Source of the DNA: Hexactinellida sp. DTS-2022
Lineage: Eukaryota; Porifera; Hexactinellida
Direction of reading: 5' to 3'
Length of the DNA: 64,000 nucleotides
NCBI GenBank assembly: GCA_028753945.1
Contig: JAPNXP010000013.1
Location: forward strand, 5,271,501 to 5,335,500
Position numbers and translations under genes: made by a program. Positions 8,581 to 19,100 of this stretch are shown here, piece by piece. Numbering within the stretch: the first letter of the stretch is position 1; every line of letters begins with the position of its first letter. A model generated the notes under the pieces. It ran no database searches and was not told the origin of the DNA. It was given only the letters and a program-made list of their open reading frames with translations.

Positions 8581-10401
8581 GTATACAAGCGCGCTTCGCT
8601 TGCTTTGGCTGCGCGGCTGCAGAAAGCACCTTCTGGTGCCTCATATATCCCAACCAACAAATAACAGAAGTAACGTTTGTAAATTCCTTATAACGTCTAC
8701 ATCTAAACAACAAATATATACACATGGGTTGTTAACAACATCATATTTGGAATTAGCTTACTTAATTACTCCATATATAGTCGTTGGAAGTAAGCGGCCA
8801 CGACCCTTTAAAATATGTAAATTAAAAATAATTGATTGGATTTATTATTTTTCTCTCGCCCAATTAAATTGCAGTTTCAGATTGGCATTCTATAATGCAC
8901 GCTTAACAAATGTTAGAGACATTAAATCAATTTATACTAATTGAATGATAGCTGCTAATACATACTGTGCCACGCTCGAATTTAATTGGCTAAAGGTTTT
9001 GTTACCTTTTGAGATTGAAGATGTGAATATTTTTCTTAGATATTAGAACATGTTTCTAGATACGTAGTTACCCACCTCCCTGCCAAATTTCAAGTCTGTA
9101 GCTCTTACCCAGTTTCACAATCAATTCCGAACAAACAAACAACAAACAAAAAAACAAACCATTTAGATTTAATATATAAGATAGAAACTTGATAATTTCA
9201 TATTATAATCGACTCTCGTTGATACTAATTTTATGAGGGGGAGCATGCCCCCCCTGGTAATTTTGCCGCCCCCCCTAGATGAAAAATCCTGGCGACGTCC
9301 CTGGTGTGTCCCTTCTTTCGAGAATATTCTAACTTCATGATTCTGATAATCACTGATTAGCAAATTCTGTTTTCTGTCCAAACAGAAGAAGTTAGCTATT
9401 CCTATCTGCAATCCTGTACCCAGTGTGATAAGGGAGCGTATCTTCTCTCCTGCGTGAGAGAACACGAGTATGCAGGGAGATTTCAAACAGAGCACGTACA
9501 CCTCATCTGGTGTCAGTTTAATGTCATGCGGGAGTTTCATTGTTTGGTGCTTTATGGATCTTTGGAAGTGTAGGGAGTCATCTAGGACTTGGATTCTGTG
9601 GTTGTCAGAATCCGCTACGAACACATCTCCGTTGGTAGAGACGGTGAGTCCGAAAGGGATATTGAACTGTCCCACACCAGATCCCTGACTCCCTAGGCTA
9701 GCGACGAGACGCATGTCAGCCTCTATTTTGAATCGGAACACAGCGTGTACTCCTGTGTCCGTCACGTACAGGTTGTCTCGATGGATCGCTATACCCCATG
9801 GATATCTCATGTCTTGGTTTGTGAAAGTGTTTAGGAATTCGCCTGTCTCCGAGAAGATTGAGACTCTACAGGAACCAAACCCTTCAGCGACATAAATCAG
9901 ATTTGTGTTCCCATCGATAGCGACACCATAAGGACTCCAGAGCTCTCCAGGAGCATGTCCTTTCTTCCCGACAGTTACAATCGGTCTCATTTCTTGATAT
10001 CGGGGTACAACGGGCACCTCCTCCTCGACTACCTCTCCCACACCTGCGATCACCTGCTCCAGGTGTCCACAGGTGCCTCGGAATACCACGCGTGTCTCGG
10101 GCTGGGGTACCCTCACCTCTGCTAGTGCTTGTTCTAGTTCCGCTAGGATTCGCTCCTGGGTCTCTCTCAGTTCATTCATTTGGAGACTTTGTTCGGTTTG
10201 CGCTTTACATACCATTAATTCTTGTTCTTTTCGCGCGCGCTCTAAGGGCCTAGCGGCTATTTGGTCGCGTGTGTCGCGGTATGTGGTTATGAGTGCCACT
10301 CGTCGCTGCTGGACACACATAATTATTCGGTCGAACAGTTGGTGTATTTCCAACTCGACAGGGTCTACGGGGTGTATCGGGTCAGGGAATCGAACTGCCA
10401 T
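8258..10401 (-). pseudogene. Coiled-coil/NHL-repeat protein, interrupted by a hAT element
   Basis: The minus-strand ORF starts at 10401. It encodes a coiled-coil region (about 15-105) and then NHL beta-propeller blades (from about 150), with motifs such as YPWGIA and DNHRIQVL. The arrangement is like the C-terminal half of TRIM2/3/71-type proteins, but with no RING or B-box. Five blades are present when the frame runs into a 900-bp transposon (8404-9303) and ends at 9169 after about 40 foreign residues. The missing sixth blade lies beyond the insertion (8258-8403). Reading across one copy of the 8-bp target duplication gives KEGTHLHTIGERG..., then a typical blade (YPQGIVL...LIIVS) and a stop at 8258. 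The pre-insertion gene was therefore intact. This allele makes a truncated propeller unless the element is removed from the RNA. Confidence 0.85.
8396..9311. mobile_element. Non-autonomous hAT-like element (900 bp) in NHL gene
   Basis: Element 8404-9303 has 14-bp terminal inverted repeats, CAGGGACGTCGCCA and its complement, and perfect 8-bp target duplications GTGTGTCC at 8396-8403 and 9304-9311. Both features are typical of the hAT superfamily. Subterminal runs of G/C (CCCCCCTGG) occur near both ends. No transposase-like coding is visible inside. A trinucleotide (ATT)n tract and small hairpins lie near 8550-8640. Confidence 0.92.
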
Positions 10402-11284
10402 TTTGTTATTATTTGCTAGTTAGCTAGTTAGTGCTATGGAAAGGAAAGTAGTTTGTTAGTAGAATGCTATAGAGAATGTGTCTCGTATCTTATAGCAGAG
10501 CTAGGTGGTGGAACTGAGTGGAATGTGGCATCTGTTTGTGTGCCGCCTCTTCTGATGCACATGGTGACTCCATCCAGTCAGGAATGTAGTGAAAGGAAAT
10601 ACTTTCATTTGTGAGTAATTAGTTAATGCAGAGACAGTTCTGCTAGGATACCAGATAGCTCAAATGGAATGTGGCACAACCCAGTGCAAAGTACGAATTA
10701 CTTTCTTAGCTTAGAATCAAATTTCTTACTTAGTTACCAATGGAATGCAAGTTGTACTTATCTACTTAGAAATAATTTTATAACTTTTGTTATTTAACCA
10801 AGCGACACCTTGTGTCCTTAGCTGACTTTATTGTGTCTCTAGTGTCCAATTGTGTCACCCCTGCCACTATTTGTCCTATTTATTTCCAACTCGTTTATAT
10901 AGTCCTTATAAAGTGGCAGAAAGTGTCTTAATTGTGTCGGAATATTCGAAGTATGCTATTCGTTTGATTGATTCTTATATGCTTAGCTTTCTATACTTGT
11001 ATCTCCATTTGTACCCACTTTAATTGCCATTTTGTGTCACCATTAATCATTAAATGCCCTTGGTGACATACAAAGTGTGCCCCTTGGTGACATACAAATT
11101 GCGTCCTAAAGTAACATATAAATTGTGTCCTAAAGTAACATACATTTGTGTCCCTAGTTAACATACAAATTGCATCCTAAGTAACATACATTTGTGTCCC
11201 TACATAACATACAGTTGTGTCCCTACATAACATACAATTGCACCCTTACTTTGTGCCACTTGTGCCACTTAGCACCTCTAGCCC
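10402..11284. other. Divergent intergenic region with minisatellite
   Basis: Separates the NHL gene (minus) from the first Rab-like gene (plus), so it should contain both promoters. From about 11060 to 11235 it carries about seven degenerate 25-30-bp repeats of the type TAACATACAATTGTGTCCCTA. No coding exon was seen. Confidence 0.5.
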
Positions 11285-11932
11285 ATGTCCCATCTGCGGG
11301 TAACAAAGGCCTCCCTACACCGAAGCCAGGTTGAGAACAAAATAATTCTAATCGGCAACGCTGGGGTTGGAAAAACGAGCATAATTGAGAGGTACAATAA
11401 GGGCACTTTTTTTGAGGCGACAACGCATAAAACATTGGATAAGGATGATGTAGTTCATAAGTCCCTTGTTATTGATGGGAAACCGTATTTGTTCGTTATT
11501 TGGGACACGGCCGGCCAGGAGTTGTACCGTTCGGTGACTCGCTCGCATTATCACGATGCGAAAGGAATATTCCTTGTGTACGACGTGACCTCAGGGGACT
11601 CCTTTAACGGACTAGAATATTGGGCAAAGGAGTTAGAGGAGAATGGTTTGTTCGACGCAACAACCTGTATAATACTGGCTAACAAATGCGATCTTACGGG
11701 CATTCAGTACACAAGGCCACTTTCTGAATTGGACCAAGTGGCACATTTTAGGCGCTACAAACTAAAGTTTGAGACGAGCGCCAAAGATGGGCGCGGGATT
11801 GACGACGCATTTCAGACAATGTGTGAAAATATAATTAGCAAGTATTTCTCCGTTTCCTGTGATCAGCACTATGCGAGCATTCTGCACAAACACCAGTACG
11901 ATTATGCGACGGGATCTTGTTTCTGTAAATAG
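11285..11932 (+). CDS. Rab-like small GTPase 1 (atypical switch I)
   Basis: Single-exon ORF of 215 aa with a complete Ras-fold nucleotide site: P-loop GNAGVGKT (about 23-30), WDTAGQE in switch II, NKCD for guanine and ETSAK. The C-terminus GSCFCK has the CxC pair that Rab proteins use for double geranylgeranylation, followed by one extra Lys. Switch I is unusual. Where Rabs have T-I-G-x-D-F it reads THKTLDKDD, so the glycine and effector-loop phenylalanine are missing. A Thr that could contact Mg2+ is still nearby. It would act in membrane traffic, but no Rab subfamily can be assigned. The next gene is a close paralogue with the same odd loop, indicating tandem duplication. Confidence 0.82.
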   Translation: MSHLRVTKASLHRSQVENKIILIGNAGVGKTSIIERYNKGTFFEATTHKTLDKDDVVHKSLVIDGKPYLFVIWDTAGQELYRSVTRSHYHDAKGIFLVYDVTSGDSFNGLEYWAKELEENGLFDATTCIILANKCDLTGIQYTRPLSELDQVAHFRRYKLKFETSAKDGRGIDDAFQTMCENIISKYFSVSCDQHYASILHKHQYDYATGSCFCK

Positions 11933-12061
11933 ATATTCAATTGGAATTCAGTTGTTGTTGTTTGTATTTTGTTTGTTTTATTGCTCTGCTTTTAGTTTCT
12001 ATAAATCCATATACTATTGGTTCCAATTCTAACCTTAGTTCCTATTTATTATAGCTGTCAC

Positions 12062-12700
12062 ATGGCAACTGAATGCATAAATCACATTCCACTGAGCCAT
12101 ACCCGTATCCAACGTGCGTTTAAGATAATATTAATCGGCAACGCCAATGTCGGTAAAACCAGTTTAATTCAGAGATATGAAGAAGGGTATTTCCACGACA
12201 GCTCAAACCACAAGGTGCTAAAACATGATTATATCGAGAAGGACATTATTATCCAGGGCGCACAGTACCGCTTTGAGGTTTGGGACACGGCGGGCCAGGA
12301 GAGGTACAGGAGCGTCACACGGTCCCTGTACCATGGGGTCAAGGGTGTTATCTTTGTTTACGACGTCACGAACTACTGTTCCTATGTGGAACTCCAATCC
12401 TGGCTCAGAGAAGTCAGGGATAATCTGGAACTGGAACCAAACACCTGTTTTTTCCTGGCAAACAAATCCGATAAGGAACCAAAGGACCACACAGTGTCAT
12501 TTGCACAGCTGGCAAGCGATCCGATTTTCCTGGAATTTCCGCACAAATACGAAACCAGTGCACTAACGGGTCGCAATGTTAACTTTGTGTTCGACAAATT
12601 GCAGAAGGAAATAGTAAGCAAAAGCTCTGGGGAGGTCGATGAACAGTATGCGGATATTGTAAATAAGCTGGAGTATAGTCCAAGTGGGTGTGCGTGCTAG
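12062..12700 (+). CDS. Rab-like small GTPase 2, paralogue of the preceding gene
   Basis: ORF of 212 aa from the ATG at 12062. An in-frame ATG at 12017 exists, but the sequence TTTATTATAG just before 12062 looks like a splice acceptor or UTR, so I prefer the internal start. Motifs: GNANVGKT, WDTAGQE, NKSD, ETSA and C-terminal GCAC, a CxC prenylation end. Switch I reads NHKVLKHDY, again lacking the T-I-G-x-D-F of classical Rabs but similar to the upstream paralogue, which shows that both descend from one divergent Rab. About 130 bp separates the two genes. A (GTT)n repeat follows the stop codon directly. Confidence 0.82.
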   Translation: MATECINHIPLSHTRIQRAFKIILIGNANVGKTSLIQRYEEGYFHDSSNHKVLKHDYIEKDIIIQGAQYRFEVWDTAGQERYRSVTRSLYHGVKGVIFVYDVTNYCSYVELQSWLREVRDNLELEPNTCFFLANKSDKEPKDHTVSFAQLASDPIFLEFPHKYETSALTGRNVNFVFDKLQKEIVSKSSGEVDEQYADIVNKLEYSPSGCAC

Positions 12701-12852
12701 TAAACATGTGTTGTTGTTGTTGTTGTTGTTGTTTATGTGTATTATATTGGTTATTATATTGGTATTAGTGGGGGTATGGTGTAATAAGGACACTTTCTAT
12801 TTTCTAACACCTGTAAGTTTGGTTGTGTAGCTGCCACTTGTGAGAGGTGTTG

Positions 12853-14757
12853 ATGGCACAGTTAGTGGCACAGGATTTTGACGTCGCTTTGGCACTGTGT
12901 TTATCGCAGGAAGACAGTGATGCTATTTATAGAACAGATAAGGATACTATTTATAGAACAGATAAGGACTGCTATATTGAGTCTGTGAAAGAGGAAAGGT
13001 ACTGAGTTAAACAGGAAATTAGTAAACACAAACAAATAAACAAACAAATAAAATACTATTGGTATCTTATACGTGTATTTGATTGTTCCTTCGTTTGTTT
13101 GTTTGTTCACTTGTTTATTAGTTTGTTCACTTGTTTATTAGTTTGTTCACTTGTTTATTAACTTGTTTGTTTGTTCATTTGTTTATTTGTTTGTTTACAG
13201 AGATGACGTGTGGCTGGACGAGTTGTTGTCAAAAGAGAAATTGGAAGATTTATTGGCTGTTGATATTTGTGATCATTTAGATATGTCAGATATAGAGGGT
13301 AAGTTGTTTGTTTGTTTGTTTGTTTGTTTACTTGTTTGTTTGTATGTTTGTATGTTTGTTTGTTTGTATGTTTGTTTGTTTGTTTGTTTGTATGTTTGTT
13401 TGTTTGTTTGTTTGTTTTCTTGTTTGTTTTCTGTCTGTTTGTTTATAAGTTGTGTATTTTTACTTGTTTTCAAACCTATGTATCTGTCTTCAAACCTGTT
13501 TACGTGTTTACAGTGCCTCTAACAACAACAACAACAGCTATGCCCCCCTCCCTGTATCAGGTTACTCACGACCACTTCGAGCTCACGGACCCCACCCCCT
13601 CCATCCATCAGCTGTTCACGGAATACAATCAGCTGTTCTTCTACAGCAGACTCGGATCTGTGTGCGTAGACTGGAGCCACAGGATGACGTCATGCGCAGG
13701 GATCACGTACTACAAACCCAATTCTATGTTCTGCTTTATCCGACTCTCCAAACCGATACTAACTCTACGGTTAGTTCCTGTTTGTAACACCTCAGTATAC
13801 TCTGTTAGTAGGAACACGGATAAGTGTAATATCGGTTAAGCCGTTAAGGAGTACAAGGGTTAATTCCCCTAGCCTATACAAATGCATGCAAGTGACTCCG
13901 GTTAATACGAATTCCGGTTAATACGAACATATTAAGACGGTCCCCTGGTGTTCCTATTTACTGTATATTCACATTCTAACACCTCTAGACCGAGGCGGGA
14001 CCTAGTAGAGACTCTTCTCCACGAGATGATTCACGCCTTTCTGTTTGTGGCAGAACGCAACCGCGACCACAGCGACCACGGGACACAATTCCAGCGACAC
14101 CTAAACCGGATTAATTCTACGGCCAACTGTAATATTACGGTATACCACTCTTTCCATGACGAAGTTAAGTCACTGAAGACACATTGGTGGAGGTGTGAAG
14201 GGGCTTGTAGGTAAGTGGCACAAGTGGCATAAGTGGCATATGTATAGCAGACATTATTTGTTGCTATTTATAGATCGAGGCATCCTTACTACGGTTACGT
14301 GAAGAGGTCTGTTAACAGAGCCCCTTCCAAATGTGACACCTGGTGGAGCCGACACACTGCCACTTGTGGCGGCACGTTTGTTAAGATCCGGTCCCCTGCT
14401 AAGCCTGCTAAACCTGCAAACAAGAAAACAACAACAACAACAACCAAAGATTATCTCAAAAGTGACATTAAATTATATTTCAAAAGTGAAATGGAAGAGA
14501 ATTCCCGCTCTTCTCTCCCCGACAACGATCTGTCACAACTGGAATGTATAGATATAACTATAACACCTCCGACCTCCCCCCTAGTGGCGCGCTCTGTAAT
14601 CACACCTGTAAACAGCGCCACTTGTGTCCCCGCGACACAATTCTCACCACCTCGACACTTCCGATTAAAGCAGTGCCTATTCTGTAGCGGATATTTCCAG
14701 GTGGCACAGATTGAGACACATATCGACGAATGTGTCACTAGTTTTCCTGACACTTAA
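12853..14757 (+). CDS. SPRTN: SPRTN (Spartan) DNA-protein crosslink protease
   Basis: Five exons: 12853-12998, 13201-13298, 13514-13769, 13989-14210, 14274-14757; all phases close. SPRTN is the DNA-dependent metalloprotease that digests proteins crosslinked to DNA during replication. The SprT domain runs from about residue 80 (ELTDPTPSIHQLF...) and matches the human protein closely. The zinc site and active site are LLHEMIH plus a later His in the region NRDHSDHG. The zinc-binding Cys subdomain follows (WWRCEGAC). The C-terminus ends in a UBZ4-type ubiquitin-binding finger (CLFC...H...C). Exon 1 contains a coding duplication (IYRTDKD twice) generated by the word CTATTTATAGAACA. Introns 2 and 3 hold a (TTTG)n tract and a MITE. 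The PCNA-binding PIP box was not identified. Confidence 0.93.
13299..13445. repeat. (TTTG)n / (TATG) microsatellite in SPRTN intron 2
   Basis: About 145 bp of TTTG repeats with TATG variants immediately after the 5' splice site. A related 20-bp repeat (GTTTGTTCACTTGTTTATTA, three copies) precedes exon 2 at about 13100-13160. ORFs here are repeat artefacts. Confidence 0.9.
13793..13963. mobile_element. Pogo-like MITE, family A, in SPRTN intron 3
   Basis: 171-bp inverted-repeat element. The left end is CAGTATACTCTGTTAGTAGG and the right end is the complementary type ...CCTATTTACTG. The inner sequence (GGTTAATACGAA, ACGGTCCCCTGGTGTTC) is shared with copies at 28334, 29308, 39419 and 55076. Confidence 0.8.
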
Positions 14758-14845
14758 TTCTTGTGTTCTCTCACTTATAAACAAGTTCTTATTCTTGTCA
14801 CCTCGGGTGTTTACGACAAAATTTGTTTATGTAACTTAGCTTTGA

Positions 14846-16050
14846 ATGGCGTCTAATGATTTCGAGGCAACAAAACAAACAAACACTTCGAAAGGTAAAC
14901 AAAAACAACTTCGCCCTAACCACATCCAGCTGAGAAAACGCAGGAGGACAATCTCCTCCACAGAAACCGACCCCCTCTGTCTCTCCACCGGGGACTCCAA
15001 TATGGAACCAACTTCTGGCAATATGGAACCAACTCCTGAACCAATTAATAACCGCAGAGACCCACTCAACCTCAATTCTCTACAGAACAACAAGAAAAAG
15101 AAAATAAACAAAAGTACTTCCAACTCAGTTTCCGAAATTGGAACTAACACTGAGAACAAAGGTAAACAGATTCACAATTTGTTGTTGTTGTTGTTTACTT
15201 GTTTGTTTGTTTAGAAACACAGCTTTTAGAGACACCTGTTACGAAGCAACCTAATCTTGTTACCAAAAATAAGAACTACATTTATGGGAACTATCCCTGT
15301 TACTATGGCTACAGAATGGAATGCTCACAGGACCCAAGAATGCAGTTCTTAAAACCGGAATTGTTTGCGAACAAAAAGTGTCTCGATATCGGCTGCAATT
15401 CGGGCGCCATTACCATCCGAGTGGCGCGGGATTTCACACCTCTGTTCATCCAGGGGGTCGACATAGACCCGGAGCTAATTTCGCGCGCGAAGCGGGCTGT
15501 CAAGTGGTCGCTGGTGCCACGTGGCGCGCAGGTGTCGCCACCGGAAGTTGGCAAGTTTCCGCAGAATATAAACTTCCGAACTGAGAACTATGTGCCTCCC
15601 TGCGACACGTTTCTAGACACCTACGCGCCTGAGGTGCTATATGACGTCATTTTGTGTCTGAGTGTCACCAAGTGGGTGCACCTCAACTGGGGGGACCAGG
15701 GCATAAAGAGGATGTTCAAAAGGTAAATAGTGTTGTTATTGTTGTTATTATTGTTATTATCATTATCATTGTCATTATCATACTATCATTATTATCTTTA
15801 CGTTAGGATGTACCTGGACCTTACCCCTACAGGGGTGCTAATCCTGGAGTCGCAGGGGTTCGGGGGGTACGCCAAGCGGGCCAGACTGTCCCCCCACATG
15901 CGGGACCACCACAGGGCCATACGCCTGAGGCCCGCCCGCTTCCGCGAGTTCCTAACCGCAGAAACCGGCTTCCGGTCCCGCGAGCTCCTGGGGACCCCCA
16001 CACACCCCAGGCGGGGGTTCCGCAGAGAACTGGAACTATACCGGAAGTAG
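14846..16050 (+). CDS. MEPCE: MePCE/BCDIN3-type RNA 5'-methylphosphate capping enzyme
   Basis: Three exons: 14846-15161, 15215-15722, 15807-16050 (355 aa). MePCE adds a methyl group to the gamma-phosphate of 7SK snRNA (and U6) and stays in the 7SK RNP that holds P-TEFb inactive. Exon 1 codes a basic, disordered N-terminus with an RKRRR nuclear-localisation-type motif. Exon 2 contains the conserved start of the Bin3 domain (YGNYPCYYGYR), the SAM-binding motif LDIGCNSG and the signature LCLSVTKWVHLNWGDQG. Exon 3 holds GVLILESQ and the C-terminal part. It ends about 120 bp before the 3' end of the opposite-strand FSIP2-like gene. The N-terminal region is much shorter than in human MePCE (689 aa), as in many invertebrates. 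Confidence 0.93.
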
Positions 16051-16166
16051 CATTCCGGAGCTACAAGCGTTGCTAGGTTAGAGTGATGTTTAATGTTCTC
16101 TGTTACAGATGAGTACAAATATACAGTATACATTTCATATTCTGTTGTTGTTGTTGTTGTTGTTGT

Positions 16167-18100
16167 TTACATGAGGTCTATGGCTGAGCGGATGGCCCTC
16201 TCTGCCAGGACGCGGGATATGGTCTCCTGCACCTTCTTAATGCAGGTGGCCCGCTTCTGCGCCAGGGCGTCCTGCTTGGTACCCTCCTTCTTACGGCGCT
16301 CCTGGTGCCGCGTGTGTTCCTCCTCCTCCTGCTCCGACACCTAGAGATTAGGACACCTTATAGGACACCTTATAGCGACACTATATAGGACACATTAGCG
16401 ACACCTTATAGGACACATTAGTAACACCTTATAGGACACATTATAGGACACATTAGTGACACCTTATAGGACACATTAGTAACACCTTATAGGACACATT
16501 AGTGACACCTTATAGGACACATTATAGCGACATATTATAGGGCATATTATATGACACTTATAGGACATATTATTGGAACATTAGTGACACCTTAGAGACA
16601 TATTATAGGACACATTATAGACAGACTATATATAGACATAGCTTATTTACTAGTTGTGTTATGTTATGAATGGAGTGTTTACCTGTTTGGCTATGGTGGG
16701 GGCGGTGGGGGCGGAGAAACAGCTGTTTGGCGGAGGTGTGGAGGAGAGAGATCTGTTGTGTGCGTGTGCGGAGAGTGGCGCGTGCTGTGCCACCTGCTCC
16801 TGGTGCTCCTGCCACTCGTGTACGGCTCTCTCTCGGTTCTCGATCCACCGCTGCTCGCGCTCGTTCGCGTCCGATAACAGCTGTTCCACTTGGTCGTGGT
16901 TCCGCTCGACCAGTCGCTGGTGCGTGGCCTCCTGGCGGTTCTGCAGAATTCGGAATATCTTCTCGCGCTTCGCTTTGTTGCGCAGCTTGTCCTCTTCCGT
17001 TTGTCGCTTCCGCCGCGCCTGCTCCGCCAGGATCTTCCCGTGGTGCTCGTCCCACCGACGGAACCTACACACTCCATTAGCATAGGACCTACTACAGGCT
17101 ACTATGCAACTAGCTATACGTATCACACTACACACACATACCTCTGTGCTATGACAGCATGGTGGTGCAGCACGCCCTGCTGTTTCTGCTGACGCATGCC
17201 TATGGCGCGCATCTGCTCCTCGTACTCGCGGCCGTTGACGACCCTCCGCTTCCGGAACAGTTGTTGCTGCTCTCTCTCCAGCAGCAGAGCCAGCTTGCGC
17301 TCCCGCTCCGCCTCGCGGTCTATCTCGCGGCGCTGCTTCTCCTTGGCCGCCTCCTGGCGCCGGCGGTCCAGCTCCCGGCGGTCCCACTCGCTCTGCTTAG
17401 CGACCTTAGCGCGCAGGTAGGCCTGGGCCTTCTGCTGCTTGCTCTTGTACTGCTTAACCTAGGTACCGGAGGGGGGAATAGGTATGCTACTAGTATAGTA
17501 GTAGTATAGTAGTTAGTAGTTAGGTAGTATAGTTTGTTCATTCATTTGTTTGTTTGTTTGTGTATTCGTTCATTTGTTTATTGGTTTACTTGTTTGTTTG
17601 TTTGTTTGTTGGTTTGTAAACTTGTCTATTAATTAGTATGTTTACTTATAAGTCTATTGGTTTACTATTTTGTTTGTGTTTACCTTTTTGATCCTCTCAT
17701 CCAGTTTGCTGGGGGACTTGCTGCTCTCGCCCTTGTTGTTCCGCCGCGCCTCGTCGTACTGCTTGTCTCTCAGTTTCCGCGCTTCGTACTCCATCGCCTC
17801 GCGGAATATGTGGTAGAACTTCATGCTGCAGATAACTTCGTTGCTGTTGTTTATTAGTCCCAGTTTCTGCAGCCTATCCACCATGCGTGGTCTGTTGAAA
17901 TAATACCGAAGGTTCGTATCGTGAAGACTGTTGTATTCGAAGTTGAGGGGAATCTCCTTTGGACGCGTGGTCTCGAACACGTGGTAGTCGTGGCGCGCGT
18001 AATATGGGTCCCCTAGATGTGTGGTTACGAGCTCCTGGGCCGGACGGTATATCTTGGGCAGGGAAGGGACTTTCTTGTTTTTGTCCAATGTTTGATCCAT
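16167..18100 (-). CDS. FSIP2-like coiled-coil protein (sperm fibrous sheath type)
   Basis: Four exons on the minus strand: 18100-17684, 17458-17142, 17064-16683, 16340-16167 (429 aa, phases close). Residues about 30-110 (from GDPYY through YNSLHDTNLRYYF and LINNSNEVICS) resemble the conserved N-terminus of vertebrate FSIP2, a fibrous-sheath protein of the sperm flagellum. The rest is highly charged coiled coil rich in Arg, Glu and Gln (about 115-425) with no enzyme motif. Vertebrate FSIP2 is about 7000 aa, so this is at most a short relative sharing the N-terminal module. A ciliary or flagellar scaffold role is inferred from that module. The stop codon TAA runs straight into ACAACAAC repeats. 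The last intron is filled with a GGACACATTATA minisatellite. Confidence 0.72.
16348..16625. repeat. Degenerate minisatellite (GGACACATTA / GTGACACCTTATA)
   Basis: About 15 alternating copies of 15-20-bp units built from TTATAGGACACATTAGTGAC, filling the last intron of the FSIP2-like gene. Confidence 0.85.
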
Positions 18101-19100
18101 TTTTGTTGTGAATAATGAAATGATACAATTACTTATAAAAATAATTTATTTATTATTATTCGCGTTTCCTTATATACTCTCTGTGAGCGCATATTCTGTC
18201 GGGAGCCAATAGGATCGCTGGCATCTGTCCTATGCTAATGTACTGTCTGTTGGTTAATGTTATAGCGAATGTCTTGTTTGTGTTGCAATAAATACAAACT
18301 TGGTTATAGGGTAGCGACAACAAGTTATATCTAACTGTATATGTTCCCTTAGACCCCTGGACCCTGTTGGACTGTTTGAAATAAAGAGATTAATTCTGCG
18401 TTTTCTATTTTGAAGATTTCAGTTAGTTAATTTGAAGACAGTAGAATTTCGTTAGACGGATAAGGGAAATATCTGTTAAAGAGTGAGTCAGGTTAATACG
18501 AAAATATTTCGATGGTCCACTTGTGTTAACGAGGTTCTACTGTATCTTTTACGGTACCATTCTGCTCCCTTGGGGCCATATTTGCCCCCTCCTTTCTTAG
18601 ATAAATAAAAACATACGTACGTATAGGGGTAATGCGTTTAAATACACCCATATTGTGGAGTTAGTTACAGAGCATAAGTTCTACATTAGTTACAATCATT
18701 TACACTATCAGTGATTGATTTCGCAAATAATCAATTTCACTCAAAATAATTTCTTTCGTGGTTTGTCAGGTGTCCCTCGGGGTACCTGATGAACCCTTCT
18801 GATTATAAGACAAATATTCGACACTTTAGGAATTAGGATACATTGTTTGTTGTTTTTAATTCCTTTCTAAAATTACTTACAGTAGAACCTCGTTAGTAGG
18901 AACACCAAGGGACCGTCAAAATGTGTTCGCTTTATCCGGAATTCGTATACCCAATGTCATTTATATTGAAAGGCTTTGAAGGGAATTGAATAGTGTTGTA
19001 TTAACCGTTTTCTTACTAACGAGGTTCTACACAAGGAATATTAATACCTATAAAATGCCCGATATACGATACAATATGGAACTATAACAGGAACTAAGAC
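18101..19100. other. Intergenic between FSIP2-like start and TSEN34 end; two MITEs
   Basis: Contains the presumed promoter of the FSIP2-like gene. A short family-A MITE lies at 18439-18542 (CAGTAGAATTTCGTTA... to ...AACGAGGTTCTACTG) and a longer one at 18880-19030 (left flank TA, CAGTAGAACCTCGTTAGTA; right end decayed). The rest is AT-rich without recognisable genes. Confidence 0.65.

Noticed and set aside
13151-13522. Cys/Val/Phe-rich ORFs over SPRTN intron 2
   Set aside because: They are translations of the (TTTG)n microsatellite.
16615-17387. Long alternative-frame ORFs across the FSIP2-like exons
   Set aside because: Arg/Ala/Gly-rich shadows of the coiled-coil frame; they cross splice sites that the main frame needs.
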